A stretch of DNA of 17,278 nt from Pseudomonadota bacterium (GCA_021785795.1 JAJYEK010000046.1:6966-24243); one strand, 5' to 3'; shown: positions 1 to 7,980, numbered from the stretch's first letter. Numbers and translations: made by a program. The notes: generated from the sequence alone by a model not told the origin.

Positions 1-1
1 T

Positions 2-910
2 ACGGACTACGTAGCGGTCAATCAAGCAGCGAATATCCTGTATGCAACAGAATCATCGGGAAACGCCGTTTCTGAATATAGCATCGCCAAGACAACAGGT
101 GCGCTTACCAAGGTCGGCTCGGTTGCCACCGGAATTCAACCGGTCTCCATAACGATTAATGCCGCCGGTACCTACGCCTACGTGGTAGACTCGAACAGCG
201 CTGACGTATACCAGTACAGCATTAGCCAAACCACAGGCTTGCTGACTTATGTCTCAAGCACCGTAACCGGAGGTAGTGGCCCTAGCTATCTAACGATTAA
301 TCCTGCGGGCACCTATGCCTATGTATCGAATTCCAGCAGTAACAGCATTTCCGTGTTTAGCATCAATTCGACGACCGGCGGCCTCAGTCCCATTGCCGGC
401 AGTCCCTTTACCACTACATCCCCATATGACGTCACGTTTAATCCTGCGGGTACACTTGCCTATGTGCCGACTTTCGGCGGTAACTCCATTGCGGTCTACA
501 GCATCGATCCAGGGACCGGCGCGATTGGCGCGGCGATCACAGGGAGTCCTTTTGTAAGTGGTACATCGAGCCGAGGTATTGTGTTAAATGCGAACGGAAC
601 ATTCGCATATTCGGTCAACGGGGGGACTGGCAATAGGACTACCCCAGACGGTTCAGTCACTGAATATAGTGTCAACACCACGACCGGCGCATTGACGCAA
701 ATTGGGACGGTTACCAGCAACGTCGGCGTCTACTCCAACTGTATCGCTATCAATGCGGCAGATACTGTGGTCTACGTCGTAAACAATTGGGGTCCGGCCG
801 TTACCGAATACAGCATCAACCAAAGTACGGGTGTATTGACGGCACTCGGCACAGTTCCGCTGTCGTCGTCGGCCGCGACTGCCAACTCCATCTCATTTGC
901 AACAGAGTAG
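2..910 (+). CDS. Lactonase-type beta-propeller protein, 5' end cut by window edge
   Basis: The frame is open from base 2, so the gene starts upstream of the window and the GTG at 182 is an internal Val codon. The visible 302 residues hold about six blades of one repeat: a turn like NPAGTYAYV, then a serine/asparagine-rich stretch, a strand ending in VFSI or EYSI, then TTGxL. This is the pattern of YVTN/lactonase (6-phosphogluconolactonase-like) seven-bladed propellers. Three successive blades start exactly 141 bp apart (151, 292, 433); later spacings are longer. Such proteins are usually exported or periplasmic and many have unknown substrates. The signal peptide, if any, lies outside the window, and I see no lactonase-specific residues that would settle a reaction. 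A strong hairpin follows the stop after 6 bases. Confidence 0.85.
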   Translation, partial: TDYVAVNQAANILYATESSGNAVSEYSIAKTTGALTKVGSVATGIQPVSITINAAGTYAYVVDSNSADVYQYSISQTTGLLTYVSSTVTGGSGPSYLTINPAGTYAYVSNSSSNSISVFSINSTTGGLSPIAGSPFTTTSPYDVTFNPAGTLAYVPTFGGNSIAVYSIDPGTGAIGAAITGSPFVSGTSSRGIVLNANGTFAYSVNGGTGNRTTPDGSVTEYSVNTTTGALTQIGTVTSNVGVYSNCIAINAADTVVYVVNNWGPAVTEYSINQSTGVLTALGTVPLSSSAATANSISFATE

Positions 911-916
911 CAACGG

Positions 917-953
917 CGGGAAGTGCGTGGCCCCAGCGGCTGCGCACTTCCCG
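917..953 (+). terminator. Hairpin after the propeller gene, likely terminator
   Basis: A perfect 11-bp inverted repeat (CGGGAAGTGCG at 917-927 and CGCACTTCCCG at 943-953) with a 15-base loop lies 6 bases after the stop codon. The downstream T content is poor (no run of Ts), so it may act as a weak intrinsic terminator or as a 3' mRNA-stabilising structure. Confidence 0.55.
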
Positions 954-1115
954 AGACATTCCGCTTTCATGCGATTGGATGCTATTTTTCGATCGCCACA
1001 GGTAAATTGCGGTACCAGCCAGCGGTCCGAGCTTCGTTGTCTGACAGCCGGACTCTAGTACCCCCAAGTACGCTGTTGGGTAACATCGGCAGGGGTAGCT
1101 ATTTTCGGCATTTAA

Positions 1116-1131
1116 CATAATATACATTATG
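1116..1131. repeat. AT-rich palindrome (CATAAT-ATAC-ATTATG)
   Basis: Two perfect 6-bp arms are separated by four bases in an otherwise GC-rich intergenic region. It could be an operator for a dimeric regulator or simply an AT-rich promoter element. Nothing ties it to a named regulator. Confidence 0.35.
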
Positions 1132-1436
1132 CGTAGTAACAGTTGGATCAATCGCAAGCGCGTCGCCGGCGCTGTCCTTCAATCGCGCCAGGACAACGGG
1201 TCGAATAATCGCCGCAACAACTTACACCTTACCGGACTCCCGGACACCGGGCTGCAGCCATGCGCATGACACGGGAAGCCGCCCCTTCGCGCATAAGGGC
1301 AGATCGAGCGCGTTCGCCAGCCAGGATACACTTATTGTATTATTCGCTGCCTTGGAGCCGGATCCGCGCCAGTTCTCAAGCGGAAATCAGATCCACAATT
1401 CACGACAGCGCGAATCGATCCTGACCCGTTTTCAGC

Positions 1437-1453
1437 GATTTTCCCCCAAAATC
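1437..1453 (+). promoter_or_regulatory. Small hairpin in place of a ribosome binding site
   Basis: GATTTT and AAAATC pair perfectly around a CCCCC loop, ending 4 bases before the ATG of the FAD dehydrogenase. No AGG-like Shine-Dalgarno sequence is present upstream of that ATG. It could affect translation start or be chance. Confidence 0.3.
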
Positions 1454-1457
1454 ACTC

Positions 1458-3071
1458 ATGTTGCGATTGACTGAAGTGCGGCTTGGCCTCGATCACCGCC
1501 ATGGCGAGATCAAGGCCGCGATCCTGCGCGTTCTCGGCATAGCCGAACACGAACTAATGGGCTTTCGTGTGCGCCGTCGCGGCCATGACGCACGTCGAAA
1601 CGGTCAGGTCATGTTTGTCTACACCATCGATGCCGAGGTGCAGGACGAGGCCACGCTTCTTCGGCGCTTGCACCGCAATCGTCACGTCGCGAAAGCACCC
1701 GACGAGACCTACCGCCTTCCCGCGCGGGCACTCGTGCGAATCGAATCGCGTCCGGTGGTCATCGGCACCGGCCCCTGCGGCCTGTTTGCCGGGCTGTCGC
1801 TCGCGCGCATGGGGTTCAATCCGCTCATACTCGAGCGCGGACGTAACGTGCGTGAGCGGAGCCGAGACGTGTGGGATTTCTGGCGCCAGCGCCGCTTTCA
1901 TCCCGAATCCAACGTGCAGTTCGGTGAAGGGGGCGCGGGCACATTCTCCGACGGCAAACTGCATACCGGCATCAAGGACCGGGACCATCACGTCCGGTAC
2001 ATTCTGCAGGAGTTAGCGGACTGCGGTGCGCCGGAGGAGATCATCTACGTCAGCAAGCCGCACATCGGCACCCTGCGCCTGGTAAAGGTCGTGGAAAATA
2101 TTCGGCACAAGATTATCGGGCTCGGCGGCGAGATCCGGTTCCAAAGTCATGTCACCGACATTCTGATTGAGAACGGCGCAGTGCGTGGCATAGTACTGGC
2201 CGACGGTGAGACCATCAGCGCGGATCACGTGATCCTCGCCGTCGGCCACAGCGCACGCGACACATTTGAGATGCTGCACCACCGTGGCGTACACATCGAG
2301 CCCAAGCCGTTTTCCATCGGATTTCGGATCGAACACCCACAGCGCATGATCGACACCTGCCGTCTCGGGCCGCATGCCGCGCACCCCGCACTCGGTGCAG
2401 CCGACTACAAACTCGTGCATCACTGCATAAACGGCCGTGCAGTCTACAGTTTCTGCATGTGCCCCGGCGGACAGGTGGTGGCGGCCACCTCGGAGACCGG
2501 GCGGGTCGTCACCAACGGCATGAGCCATTACTCGCGCAACGAGCGCAACGCCAACGCTGGCATTGTTGTCGGCATCCTGCCCCAAGATTTTGGCGGACAA
2601 CACGTGCTCGCCGGCATGGCATTCCAGCGCAATCTCGAAGAAAGGGCATTCCAACTTGGCGGCGCCAATTACAACGCCCCGGTGCAGCTCGTCGGCGATT
2701 TCCTTGCTGCGCGACGCTCCACAGCACTGGGCGCGGTGATCCCATCTTATACTCCCGGCGTGACACTCACGGATTTGAGCGACGCCCTGCCCGACTACGC
2801 GATAACCGCGATTCGCGAGGCGATTCCAGAGTTTGACAAGATCATCAAGGGGTTTGCCATGAACGACGCCGTACTTACCGCGGTAGAGACGCGCACCTCG
2901 TCACCGATCCGGATTGCGCGCGATGAACGCTTCGAAAGCGTCAATACGAAGGGCCTGTATCCCGCTGGTGAAGGGGCTGGATTCGCCGGCGGAATTATCT
3001 CTGCCGCCGTAGATGGGATGAAAGTTGCAGAGGCGGTAGCCGGAAAGCTGACGCAGCGCCGACCGGGCTGA
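1458..3071 (+). CDS. FAD-dependent dehydrogenase, COG2509 family
   Basis: A 537-residue protein of the uncharacterised NAD(P)/FAD-dependent dehydrogenase family (COG2509). The N-terminal ~95 residues form the small domain typical of the family, opening with MLRLTEVRLGLDH. A Rossmann dinucleotide-binding motif GTGPCGLFAGLSLARMG follows near residues 103-119 with the acidic end of the second strand in LILERG. The stretch SNVQFGEGGAGTFSDGKL (about 152-169) is the family's flavin-site signature. A C-terminal FAD-contact region reads GLYPAGEGAGFAGGI. Physiological substrate and electron partner are unknown. The ATG at 1458 matches the family N-terminus, but there is no Shine-Dalgarno sequence; a 6-bp hairpin occupies the place where one would lie. 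Length is normal and no frame damage is seen. It stands alone between genes of other directions. Confidence 0.9.
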   Translation: MLRLTEVRLGLDHRHGEIKAAILRVLGIAEHELMGFRVRRRGHDARRNGQVMFVYTIDAEVQDEATLLRRLHRNRHVAKAPDETYRLPARALVRIESRPVVIGTGPCGLFAGLSLARMGFNPLILERGRNVRERSRDVWDFWRQRRFHPESNVQFGEGGAGTFSDGKLHTGIKDRDHHVRYILQELADCGAPEEIIYVSKPHIGTLRLVKVVENIRHKIIGLGGEIRFQSHVTDILIENGAVRGIVLADGETISADHVILAVGHSARDTFEMLHHRGVHIEPKPFSIGFRIEHPQRMIDTCRLGPHAAHPALGAADYKLVHHCINGRAVYSFCMCPGGQVVAATSETGRVVTNGMSHYSRNERNANAGIVVGILPQDFGGQHVLAGMAFQRNLEERAFQLGGANYNAPVQLVGDFLAARRSTALGAVIPSYTPGVTLTDLSDALPDYAITAIREAIPEFDKIIKGFAMNDAVLTAVETRTSSPIRIARDERFESVNTKGLYPAGEGAGFAGGIISAAVDGMKVAEAVAGKLTQRRPG

Positions 3072-3295
3072 CGAGCGAGGCCCGGCACTCCACGTTGGCC
3101 TGAAGGCATGCAACGCGCATCATCATCGCCCGCGCATTCTTAGCTGCCGTCTCCGCGGTTGCGTCCGAGTTTGGGCCTGCCTCCTCGCGCAATACGCCCG
3201 AAAGCAGATTGCCAACCCTGCTGGCAAGATTGAAAGAGATGCGTATTCCGGTCCGGGTTTTATTGGCTAACTATGAACGTGCCTAACTCTAGGCA

Positions 3296-3934
3296 TTAGA
3301 GACACGCTTCCTTGCGCAACACATCGATTCGCGCCGGTGGAATATTCCGCAATACCAGGGATGCCCGCTGTCGCTTGAATCCGAATGCCTCCAGAGGACA
3401 GTCTTCCGCGATTCCGTAGGTGTACTGCACCAGCACACCGTCGGTATCGAGCAGCGCATGCATTTCCCCGGCAATGGCGTGGACAGCCGCCTGCGACAAG
3501 GAGCGAAGCGGCAGGCTGGAAACGATTGCACCGACACTGCGGTCCGCCCCAAGATGCCGGGTCAGTTCGGCCGCATCACCACGTACCACGAGAAGACGCG
3601 GGAAACGGCGCCGCAGCAACTCACATAGGGCGGAACTGCGTTCTATCAGACACAGGCGTGACGGCGCGACGCCCCGCCGGAGCAGCGCCCGGGTCACCGC
3701 CCCGGTGCCGGCACCGACCTCGACAACAAGGGTCTCGGAATTGAGCGGTATGGCGGCTGCAATGGCATGTCCGAGCCATTGCGAACTCGGCAGCACCGCA
3801 CCAATATCCGCCGGGGTCCGCAACAGTTCCCGCCAGAATACGACCACGGGAAGCGAGAGCAACCAGAACATCCGGCTTTTGAACAGCTGCGCCCACCGGA
3901 ACCCCATAATGCGACGAAGTGCAGTTCGAGTCAT
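3296..3934 (-). CDS. Class I methyltransferase, phospholipid N-methyltransferase-like
   Basis: About 212 residues from ATG 3934. The SAM-binding motif I reads VVEVGAGTGAVT, preceded by a hydrophobic N-terminal segment (FWLLSLPVVVFW) and the sequence WRELLRTPADIGAVLPSS, which resembles the FxREFLRxPxxxGAxxPSS lead-in of phospholipid N-methyltransferases and related rRNA-adenine-methylase-fold enzymes (COG3963). The family methylates phosphatidylethanolamine at the membrane. The substrate here is inferred from family resemblance only. An in-frame GTG at 3982, preceded by AGGA at short spacing, would add 16 residues. I prefer ATG 3934 because the added MRRRCCFTVC stretch does not look like the family. 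The gene is convergent with the FAD dehydrogenase; a short TGCCTA/TAGGCA hairpin (3280-3295) abuts its stop. Confidence 0.75.
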   Translation of the reverse strand: MTRTALRRIMGFRWAQLFKSRMFWLLSLPVVVFWRELLRTPADIGAVLPSSQWLGHAIAAAIPLNSETLVVEVGAGTGAVTRALLRRGVAPSRLCLIERSSALCELLRRRFPRLLVVRGDAAELTRHLGADRSVGAIVSSLPLRSLSQAAVHAIAGEMHALLDTDGVLVQYTYGIAEDCPLEAFGFKRQRASLVLRNIPPARIDVLRKEACL

Positions 3935-4182
3935 CAAATATCGGCCTTGGCTGCAGACAGTGAAACAGCAACGGCGCCGCACTTCATCCTGAAAGTACGC
4001 GGCGTTCCTCTTTTTTAAGCTTAACCCTAAAGGTGGTATTACGGCTTCCGCCCCAAGTCCATCAACGGGTCCGGGAACCGTCTTGCGGAAAAAGTCGCGC
4101 CTCCCGGAAAAGCGGGGGTCTAATCCTGGACATTTGCAGGATCATGCCGGTTTTGTGGCGCGGAGGCAATCTAGAACACCTC
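3935..4182. other. Intergenic, nothing recognised up to the IS remnant
   Basis: Upstream of the methyltransferase and before the deleted insertion element. No coding frame is supported. A frame opens on the plus strand at 4083, but its first half has no recognisable protein character. Confidence 0.4.
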
Positions 4183-4199
4183 TAATTTCAGACCTCCTG
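4183..4199 (+). repeat. Left terminal inverted repeat of the deleted IS
   Basis: TAATTTCAGACCTCCTG. It pairs with 4584-4600 with one mismatch at position 10. Confidence 0.7.
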
Positions 4200-4246
4200 A
4201 CCTGGTCGGTCGATTTGCCTGAAATCCCCGTCTATCTGCGCCTGCG

Positions 4247-4595
4247 GGTGCGGACCAATACCCGCCCGGCACCATTCCCAACTCCAAACGGCGCGCGCTG
4301 GATAAACAGATCTGCGCCACGCGCGCCGACCAAGAGGGGCGCACGCTCCTGCATGCATGAGCTGTTCGCCGCCGCGGGCGACATCCAAGTGACCGACGCC
4401 GAGCTGCGAATCACCCTGGCAGCGTTGAGCTCTCCGTATCGAACGCGCAACGCACATGCCCTGTGCCATATCCTCCATGAGGCCGCGACGGCCTTCCCCG
4501 GCTCGCCGGCCGACCGCACCACTGCCGCCCCCTTCAGACCGGTGAATGCCACCGAAACCGGACCACTTCGCGATGCCCTATGGCAGGAGGCCTGA
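4247..4595 (+). pseudogene. Transposase C-terminal remnant, frameshifted
   Basis: Two frames are needed to read one protein. One frame from about 4247 gives YPPGTIPNSKRRALDKQ and then ADQEGRTLLH, and stops at TGA 4358. The other frame carries on with HELFAAAGDIQVTDAELRIT, then LAALSSPYRTRNAHALC and TAFPGSP, to the stop at 4593-4595. From memory, the second part matches the tail of a common group of large putative transposases (pattern: two-strand segment, LSSPxRTxA..LC..LN.T.T.FPGT). The +1-type slip at about 4352-4360 and the flanking inverted repeats support a dead element. The family assignment is from recall only. A short intact hypothetical gene at 4083-4595 is the weaker alternative. 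Confidence 0.45.
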
Positions 4596-4600
4596 AATTA
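4584..4600 (-). repeat. Right terminal inverted repeat of the deleted IS
   Basis: Reads TAATTTCAGGCCTCCTG on the minus strand. Its first three bases (TAA) are the stop codon of glcF. Confidence 0.7.
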
Positions 4601-5989
4601 GCGCCTAGCCACTCTTGGGTCGCCTTTCTCCGTCTCCAATGCCCGCATATTGGCCACGACGGCCGGACTCCGAAGATTATCACCGGACCCCGCCTCCCCT
4701 TCCGCCGCAGAAAACTTCTCGTCCAGAAATTCGATCCAGTGCCGCACAGGTACCGGAGACGCGGCTGCCATATGCGTGAGACAGCCGATATTGGCTGTGG
4801 CAATGGCCTCCGGCCGCGTCGCCATCAGCGTGCCCAGCTTCAGGGCACGCAAGGATTCAGAAATCTTGCGCTGCAGGATCGAATAGGTCCCGGCCGCGCC
4901 ACAGCACATGAATGAATACGATACTGGCATCAGCTTGAATCCGGCGCGCCGCAACAGGTTCTCGGCCACCGAGTTGAGCTTCTGGCTGTGCTGCAGGCTG
5001 CAGGACGACTGGAACACGATGCGCTGCGGACGTTGGGGGACGGGCAGCGCATGATCTCCATCCTTCCAGATCTCGCTGACAACCTCGGAAATATCCTTGG
5101 TCAACTCCGAGATCCGCTGCGCCTTCTCGCGATACCGGGGGTCATCCTTCAGCAGGTGACCATACTCGCGGAAATAGGCGCCACATCCGCTTGCCGTAAG
5201 CACGAGCGCTTGCGCACCAGCTTCGATATGCGGCCACAGAACGTCGATATTCCGGCGCATCATGGTGCGCGCCTCAGCGGTTGCCGCCATATGTTGGCTC
5301 ACCGCGCCGCAGCAGCCGCCCCCGTCGACTTTAATAAGCTGCACCCCGAAACGGTCCAGAACGCGGGCTGCAGCGCCATTGATGTCCGGAGCCAGAGCCG
5401 GCTGCACGCAGCCTTCCCATACCAACATGCGGCGCGCATGGGTCCGCCGCGGCCAGGCGCCCGCATGCCGCCGTTGCGGAATCCTCGCATGCAGATCGGC
5501 CGGGAGAACACGACGCAGAGCCCGACCGATGCCCAGCAATATTGCGAATCGGCGGCGGTGTGTGACCACGGCGCGCACAGCCCGGCGCGCCAGCCTCTCC
5601 TTCAGCGGTCTGGGCGCCTCCTTCTCTACCAGTTCCCGACCGATGTCGAGCAGACGTCCGTAGCGGACACCGTGGGGGCAGCTGGACTCGCAGGACCGGC
5701 AAGTGAGGCACCGATCCAGCCGTTCCTGCAAATTGGCGCCGATGGACGTTTTCTGGAGCGTCTTGAGTGTATAGGCCGGAAGCATTCCCGAGCCGTCGGG
5801 CATCACCCCCTCAAGCATCTGCTTGATCAAAAAGATCCGCCCGCGCGGCCCGTCCCACTCATCATCGAGCAGCCGGAAGGTGGGACAGATAAACGTGCAC
5901 TGCCCACACTGCACGCAGGGCTTGAGCAGCGCCTCCGCTTCCCGGCCAAGATCGCTGTGCCGGTATCTTTCCGCCAGATTGACATTCAT
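4598..5989 (-). CDS. glcF: Glycolate oxidase iron-sulfur subunit
   Basis: A 463-residue protein with two 4Fe-4S cluster motifs, CVQCGQCTFICP (Cys25, 28, 31, 35) and CLTCRSCESSCP (Cys94, 97, 100, 104), followed by two CCG-domain motifs, GGGCCGA (about 224-229) and FMCCGAAGTYS (about 360-370). This order defines GlcF, the electron-transfer subunit of the membrane-associated GlcDEF glycolate dehydrogenase, which oxidises glycolate to glyoxylate. ATG 5989 is chosen over an in-frame start at 6076 because GGGAG sits 7 bases before it and the protein then begins like the family. GlcD and GlcE, normally upstream, are absent from this window. The last ~35 residues extend beyond the usual GlcF end, and the TAA stop lies inside the terminal repeat of a neighbouring IS remnant, so the native 3' end was probably replaced. 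Confidence 0.9.
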   Translation of the reverse strand: MNVNLAERYRHSDLGREAEALLKPCVQCGQCTFICPTFRLLDDEWDGPRGRIFLIKQMLEGVMPDGSGMLPAYTLKTLQKTSIGANLQERLDRCLTCRSCESSCPHGVRYGRLLDIGRELVEKEAPRPLKERLARRAVRAVVTHRRRFAILLGIGRALRRVLPADLHARIPQRRHAGAWPRRTHARRMLVWEGCVQPALAPDINGAAARVLDRFGVQLIKVDGGGCCGAVSQHMAATAEARTMMRRNIDVLWPHIEAGAQALVLTASGCGAYFREYGHLLKDDPRYREKAQRISELTKDISEVVSEIWKDGDHALPVPQRPQRIVFQSSCSLQHSQKLNSVAENLLRRAGFKLMPVSYSFMCCGAAGTYSILQRKISESLRALKLGTLMATRPEAIATANIGCLTHMAAASPVPVRHWIEFLDEKFSAAEGEAGSGDNLRSPAVVANMRALETEKGDPRVARR

Positions 5990-6326
5990 TGCAGTACTCC
6001 CGGCCGCAACCTGCCGCCGGCGCAACGGCGTATCTTTGCGCCCATTGTCCCCGCCGGCATACTCTGAGGCGCCCATAAGCGTCGTGTGGGCTGCAACACT
6101 GATTGTCGTGAGACCGGTAAGGCCTGTATCATTGGATCGCTTCCCGATTCTGCGGTCGCATGAAAACTTTGGGGCTGGCCGGGCCCGCTGTCCAAGTCTT
6201 TATCCCGATTGCGCCAATAGGCGTGGCCTATGGCAATGCACGGCCCGTTCCCGGCAGCCGCGCTCCTGTCTGTTATGGGGCTCATCACGCTGGAGGCTTC
6301 CGAAACTTGCCCGCAAGGCCTGCAGT
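5990..6326. other. Intergenic region upstream of glcF, no gene seen
   Basis: A 337-bp gap between the DUF523 gene and glcF, both on the minus strand. It holds the glcF ribosome binding site (GGGAG) but no recognisable gene and no promoter I can defend. Long open frames on the opposite strand across this area are reading-frame shadows of the GC-rich minus-strand genes. Confidence 0.5.
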
Positions 6327-6833
6327 TCAGCCGGCCCGTCCGGCTTCGAGCTCTTTGAGCAGCGCATCCGCCTCCATAACCTGGTCTTCGCTGAAGACGC
6401 ACACGCCGGACTGGCGCAGCAGCGCGGCAGCCACCCCCGAGCCCGCGACCTTAGTCCCACTGAAGGTGCCGTCGAAAATCGTACCAGTACCGCAGGAGGG
6501 ACTACCCTGCTTCAGGACTGCGATGCGGACGCGCTTCTCCTGCGCCAGTTCAAGAGCTTGCCGCGCGCCACGCACGAAATACGTCGAAACATCGCGCCCC
6601 TGCGCATTGACGACCTTAGCGCTGCCGGCAAGCACCATCATGCCGTCATGGCCAGCGACGATCTCCGACCGCGGACGCGGGACAGGCAACCCGCCGGCCA
6701 CTTCCGGACACACCGCGACGATGCGCCCCTCCCGCGACCATTGCTGCAGCACGGGATGGTCGCAGAGCACACTTCCTCCGTCGTACCGGACCGTCTGGCC
6801 CAGCAGGCAGGCGCTAACGAGAATAGATTCCAT
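6327..6833 (-). CDS. DUF523 domain protein
   Basis: A 168-residue protein covering the whole DUF523 family (COG1683, YbbK-like). Conserved elements are visible in order: SACLLGQTVRYDGG near residues 7-20, CPEVAGGLPVPRPRSEI in the middle, then KQGSPSCGTGTIFDGTFSG, and a C-terminal segment GVCVFSEDQ. The cysteines in SACLLG, CPE and SPSCG are the family's conserved ones and suggest metal or cluster binding; the biochemical role is not established. ATG 6833 gives the family N-terminus; its Shine-Dalgarno sequence is weak. It follows the PhzF-family gene by 81 bases on the same strand and may be co-transcribed with it. Confidence 0.9.
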   Translation of the reverse strand: MESILVSACLLGQTVRYDGGSVLCDHPVLQQWSREGRIVAVCPEVAGGLPVPRPRSEIVAGHDGMMVLAGSAKVVNAQGRDVSTYFVRGARQALELAQEKRVRIAVLKQGSPSCGTGTIFDGTFSGTKVAGSGVAAALLRQSGVCVFSEDQVMEADALLKELEAGRAG

Positions 6834-6914
6834 TGCCGCGTCCGTTTACGGTCGAGTTGTGCGCGTGCGGCGGCGCGCCCGTCGCGGGCATACCCGCGCG
6901 CCAGGCAGTCCCGC

Positions 6915-7796
6915 TCACAGCAGTTCTCCCTCGATCGTGGGAACAATCCGACCGCCGACGTGCACCTCCCGCGATTTTCCGTCCATGCGCGCTCGGAGCC
7001 TGATCAGCGAGGGGCGCCGGACCTGATGGCCCTGCTCGATCCTCAATGACAGGCCGGAACCATCAGACGGGAAATGCTCCAACAGATAGGCGCCCAGAAA
7101 TGCCGCGCCGTTTCCGGTAGCGGGGTCTTCGCGCACGCCGTGCGCCTCGAAGAAAAAACGTGCACAAAGGTCGTTTCTGGAATCGTGGGTCTGTCGGCTA
7201 TAGACATAAACAAGAGGCGAAAAGCCCCGCTCCGCCAGAGGGGCAAATGCATCGAGATCCAACCTGCTGCGTCCGAGCGCCTCAAGGCTGCGCACTGGCA
7301 CGATTAAGGCGGATACGCCCGCCGTGACCGCCTGCACTGGAATTCCGCTTTCGATGTCATCTGTTTCAATTCCGAGCGCAACGGCCATCGCCTCGCGGGG
7401 GCAGACGGCTCCGAACTGCACTTGCGGCCCTTGAAACCACGCGATCTCGCCGTCCTCGGTGGAACTCTCGAAACGGACCGGGATCTGGCCTACCGAGAGG
7501 TTCAGCCGCACGACCTCCGGACTGCCAGTTGCGACATGACGCCGGATGACCCAGGCGGTACCGAGAATAGGATGGCCCGCGAACGCGATTTCCCGTGCCG
7601 GCGTGAAAATCCGCGTCCGGTACCCGCCATTCTGCTCTGGTACGGAATCCACGAATACCGTCTCGGAATAGTTCGTCTCCCCGGCAATCAGCTGCATGGC
7701 GTCGACGGCCAGGGCTTCACCTCCGGTCACGACCGCCAGCGGGTTTCCCGCGTAGCGCTGCTCCGCAAAAATATCCGCCATGTAGATGCGCATCAT
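6915..7796 (-). CDS. PhzF-family isomerase/epimerase-like protein
   Basis: A 293-residue member of the PhzF family (diaminopimelate-epimerase fold, two similar domains). The N-terminal domain shows DIFAEQRYAGNPLAVV, then NYSETVFV with the glutamate equivalent to the PhzF catalytic Glu (residue 45 here), then FAGHPILGTAWVI. The second domain shows REDPATGNGAAFLGAYL, the usual DPxTGxA motif with Asn-Gly in place of Ser-Ala. True PhzF acts in phenazine synthesis, but most family members are stand-alone proteins of unknown substrate. No other phenazine gene is present, so no phenazine role is claimed. Two adjacent ATG codons (7796 and 7793) could start it; neither has a strong Shine-Dalgarno sequence. 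Confidence 0.88.
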   Translation of the reverse strand: MMRIYMADIFAEQRYAGNPLAVVTGGEALAVDAMQLIAGETNYSETVFVDSVPEQNGGYRTRIFTPAREIAFAGHPILGTAWVIRRHVATGSPEVVRLNLSVGQIPVRFESSTEDGEIAWFQGPQVQFGAVCPREAMAVALGIETDDIESGIPVQAVTAGVSALIVPVRSLEALGRSRLDLDAFAPLAERGFSPLVYVYSRQTHDSRNDLCARFFFEAHGVREDPATGNGAAFLGAYLLEHFPSDGSGLSLRIEQGHQVRRPSLIRLRARMDGKSREVHVGGRIVPTIEGELL

Positions 7797-7980
7797 TGAC
7801 CCGACAATCCGTCACCTTGATCCATCCGCTGCGGGCAGCCGTGCCGCACTTGCGTCATGCTGCGCACGATTCGCAGCTCGAGCGCATCCGGACCGTTGTC
7901 CTGGAAAATCCAAAATCAGGAATGTACGGCGGAACGCGTTCTTATGGCAAATGCAACCCGCAAACCGCCCGCAAGGCGCC

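Larger units (their letters stand above)
954..1457. other. Intergenic region, no gene seen
   Basis: About 500 bp between the propeller gene and the FAD dehydrogenase. I find no convincing coding frame on either strand. Two local structures stand out: an AT-rich palindrome at 1116-1131 and a small hairpin directly before the ATG at 1458. No promoter with both a good -35 and a good -10 was found. Confidence 0.5.
4183..4600 (+). mobile_element. Internally deleted insertion sequence, 418 bp
   Basis: Bounded by imperfect terminal inverted repeats: 4183-4199 reads TAATTTCAGACCTCCTG and the reverse complement of 4584-4600 reads TAATTTCAGGCCTCCTG, matching at 16 of 17 positions. Between them lies a frameshifted C-terminal transposase remnant running toward the right end, as expected for an element that lost most of its transposase by internal deletion. 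No target-site duplication is obvious. The right end overlaps the stop codon of glcF. The IS family was not identified from the ends. Confidence 0.7.

Noticed and set aside
3210..3228. TTGCCA/TGGCAA hairpin after the FAD dehydrogenase
   Set aside because: A stem of only 6 bp with no T run, about 140 bp after the stop. Too weak to call a terminator.
4083..4246. First part of a plus-strand open frame leading into the transposase remnant
   Set aside because: It begins outside the terminal repeat of the IS and has no transposase-like sequence. The remnant proper needs a different frame before 4358.
4988..6067. Long open frame on the plus strand inside glcF
   Set aside because: It lies entirely opposite glcF, shows no recognisable domain, and is rich in Arg, Pro and Ala, as expected for the antisense frame of a GC-rich gene. 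glcF has all its cluster motifs.
5823..7049. Open frame of about 400 codons on the plus strand across glcF, DUF523 and PhzF genes
   Set aside because: It spans three well-supported minus-strand genes and their gaps. The translation is low complexity (Arg, Ser, Pro, Ala) without motifs.
6915..7796. Phenazine biosynthesis role for the PhzF-family gene
   Set aside because: No other phz gene is present and most family members are not phenazine enzymes.
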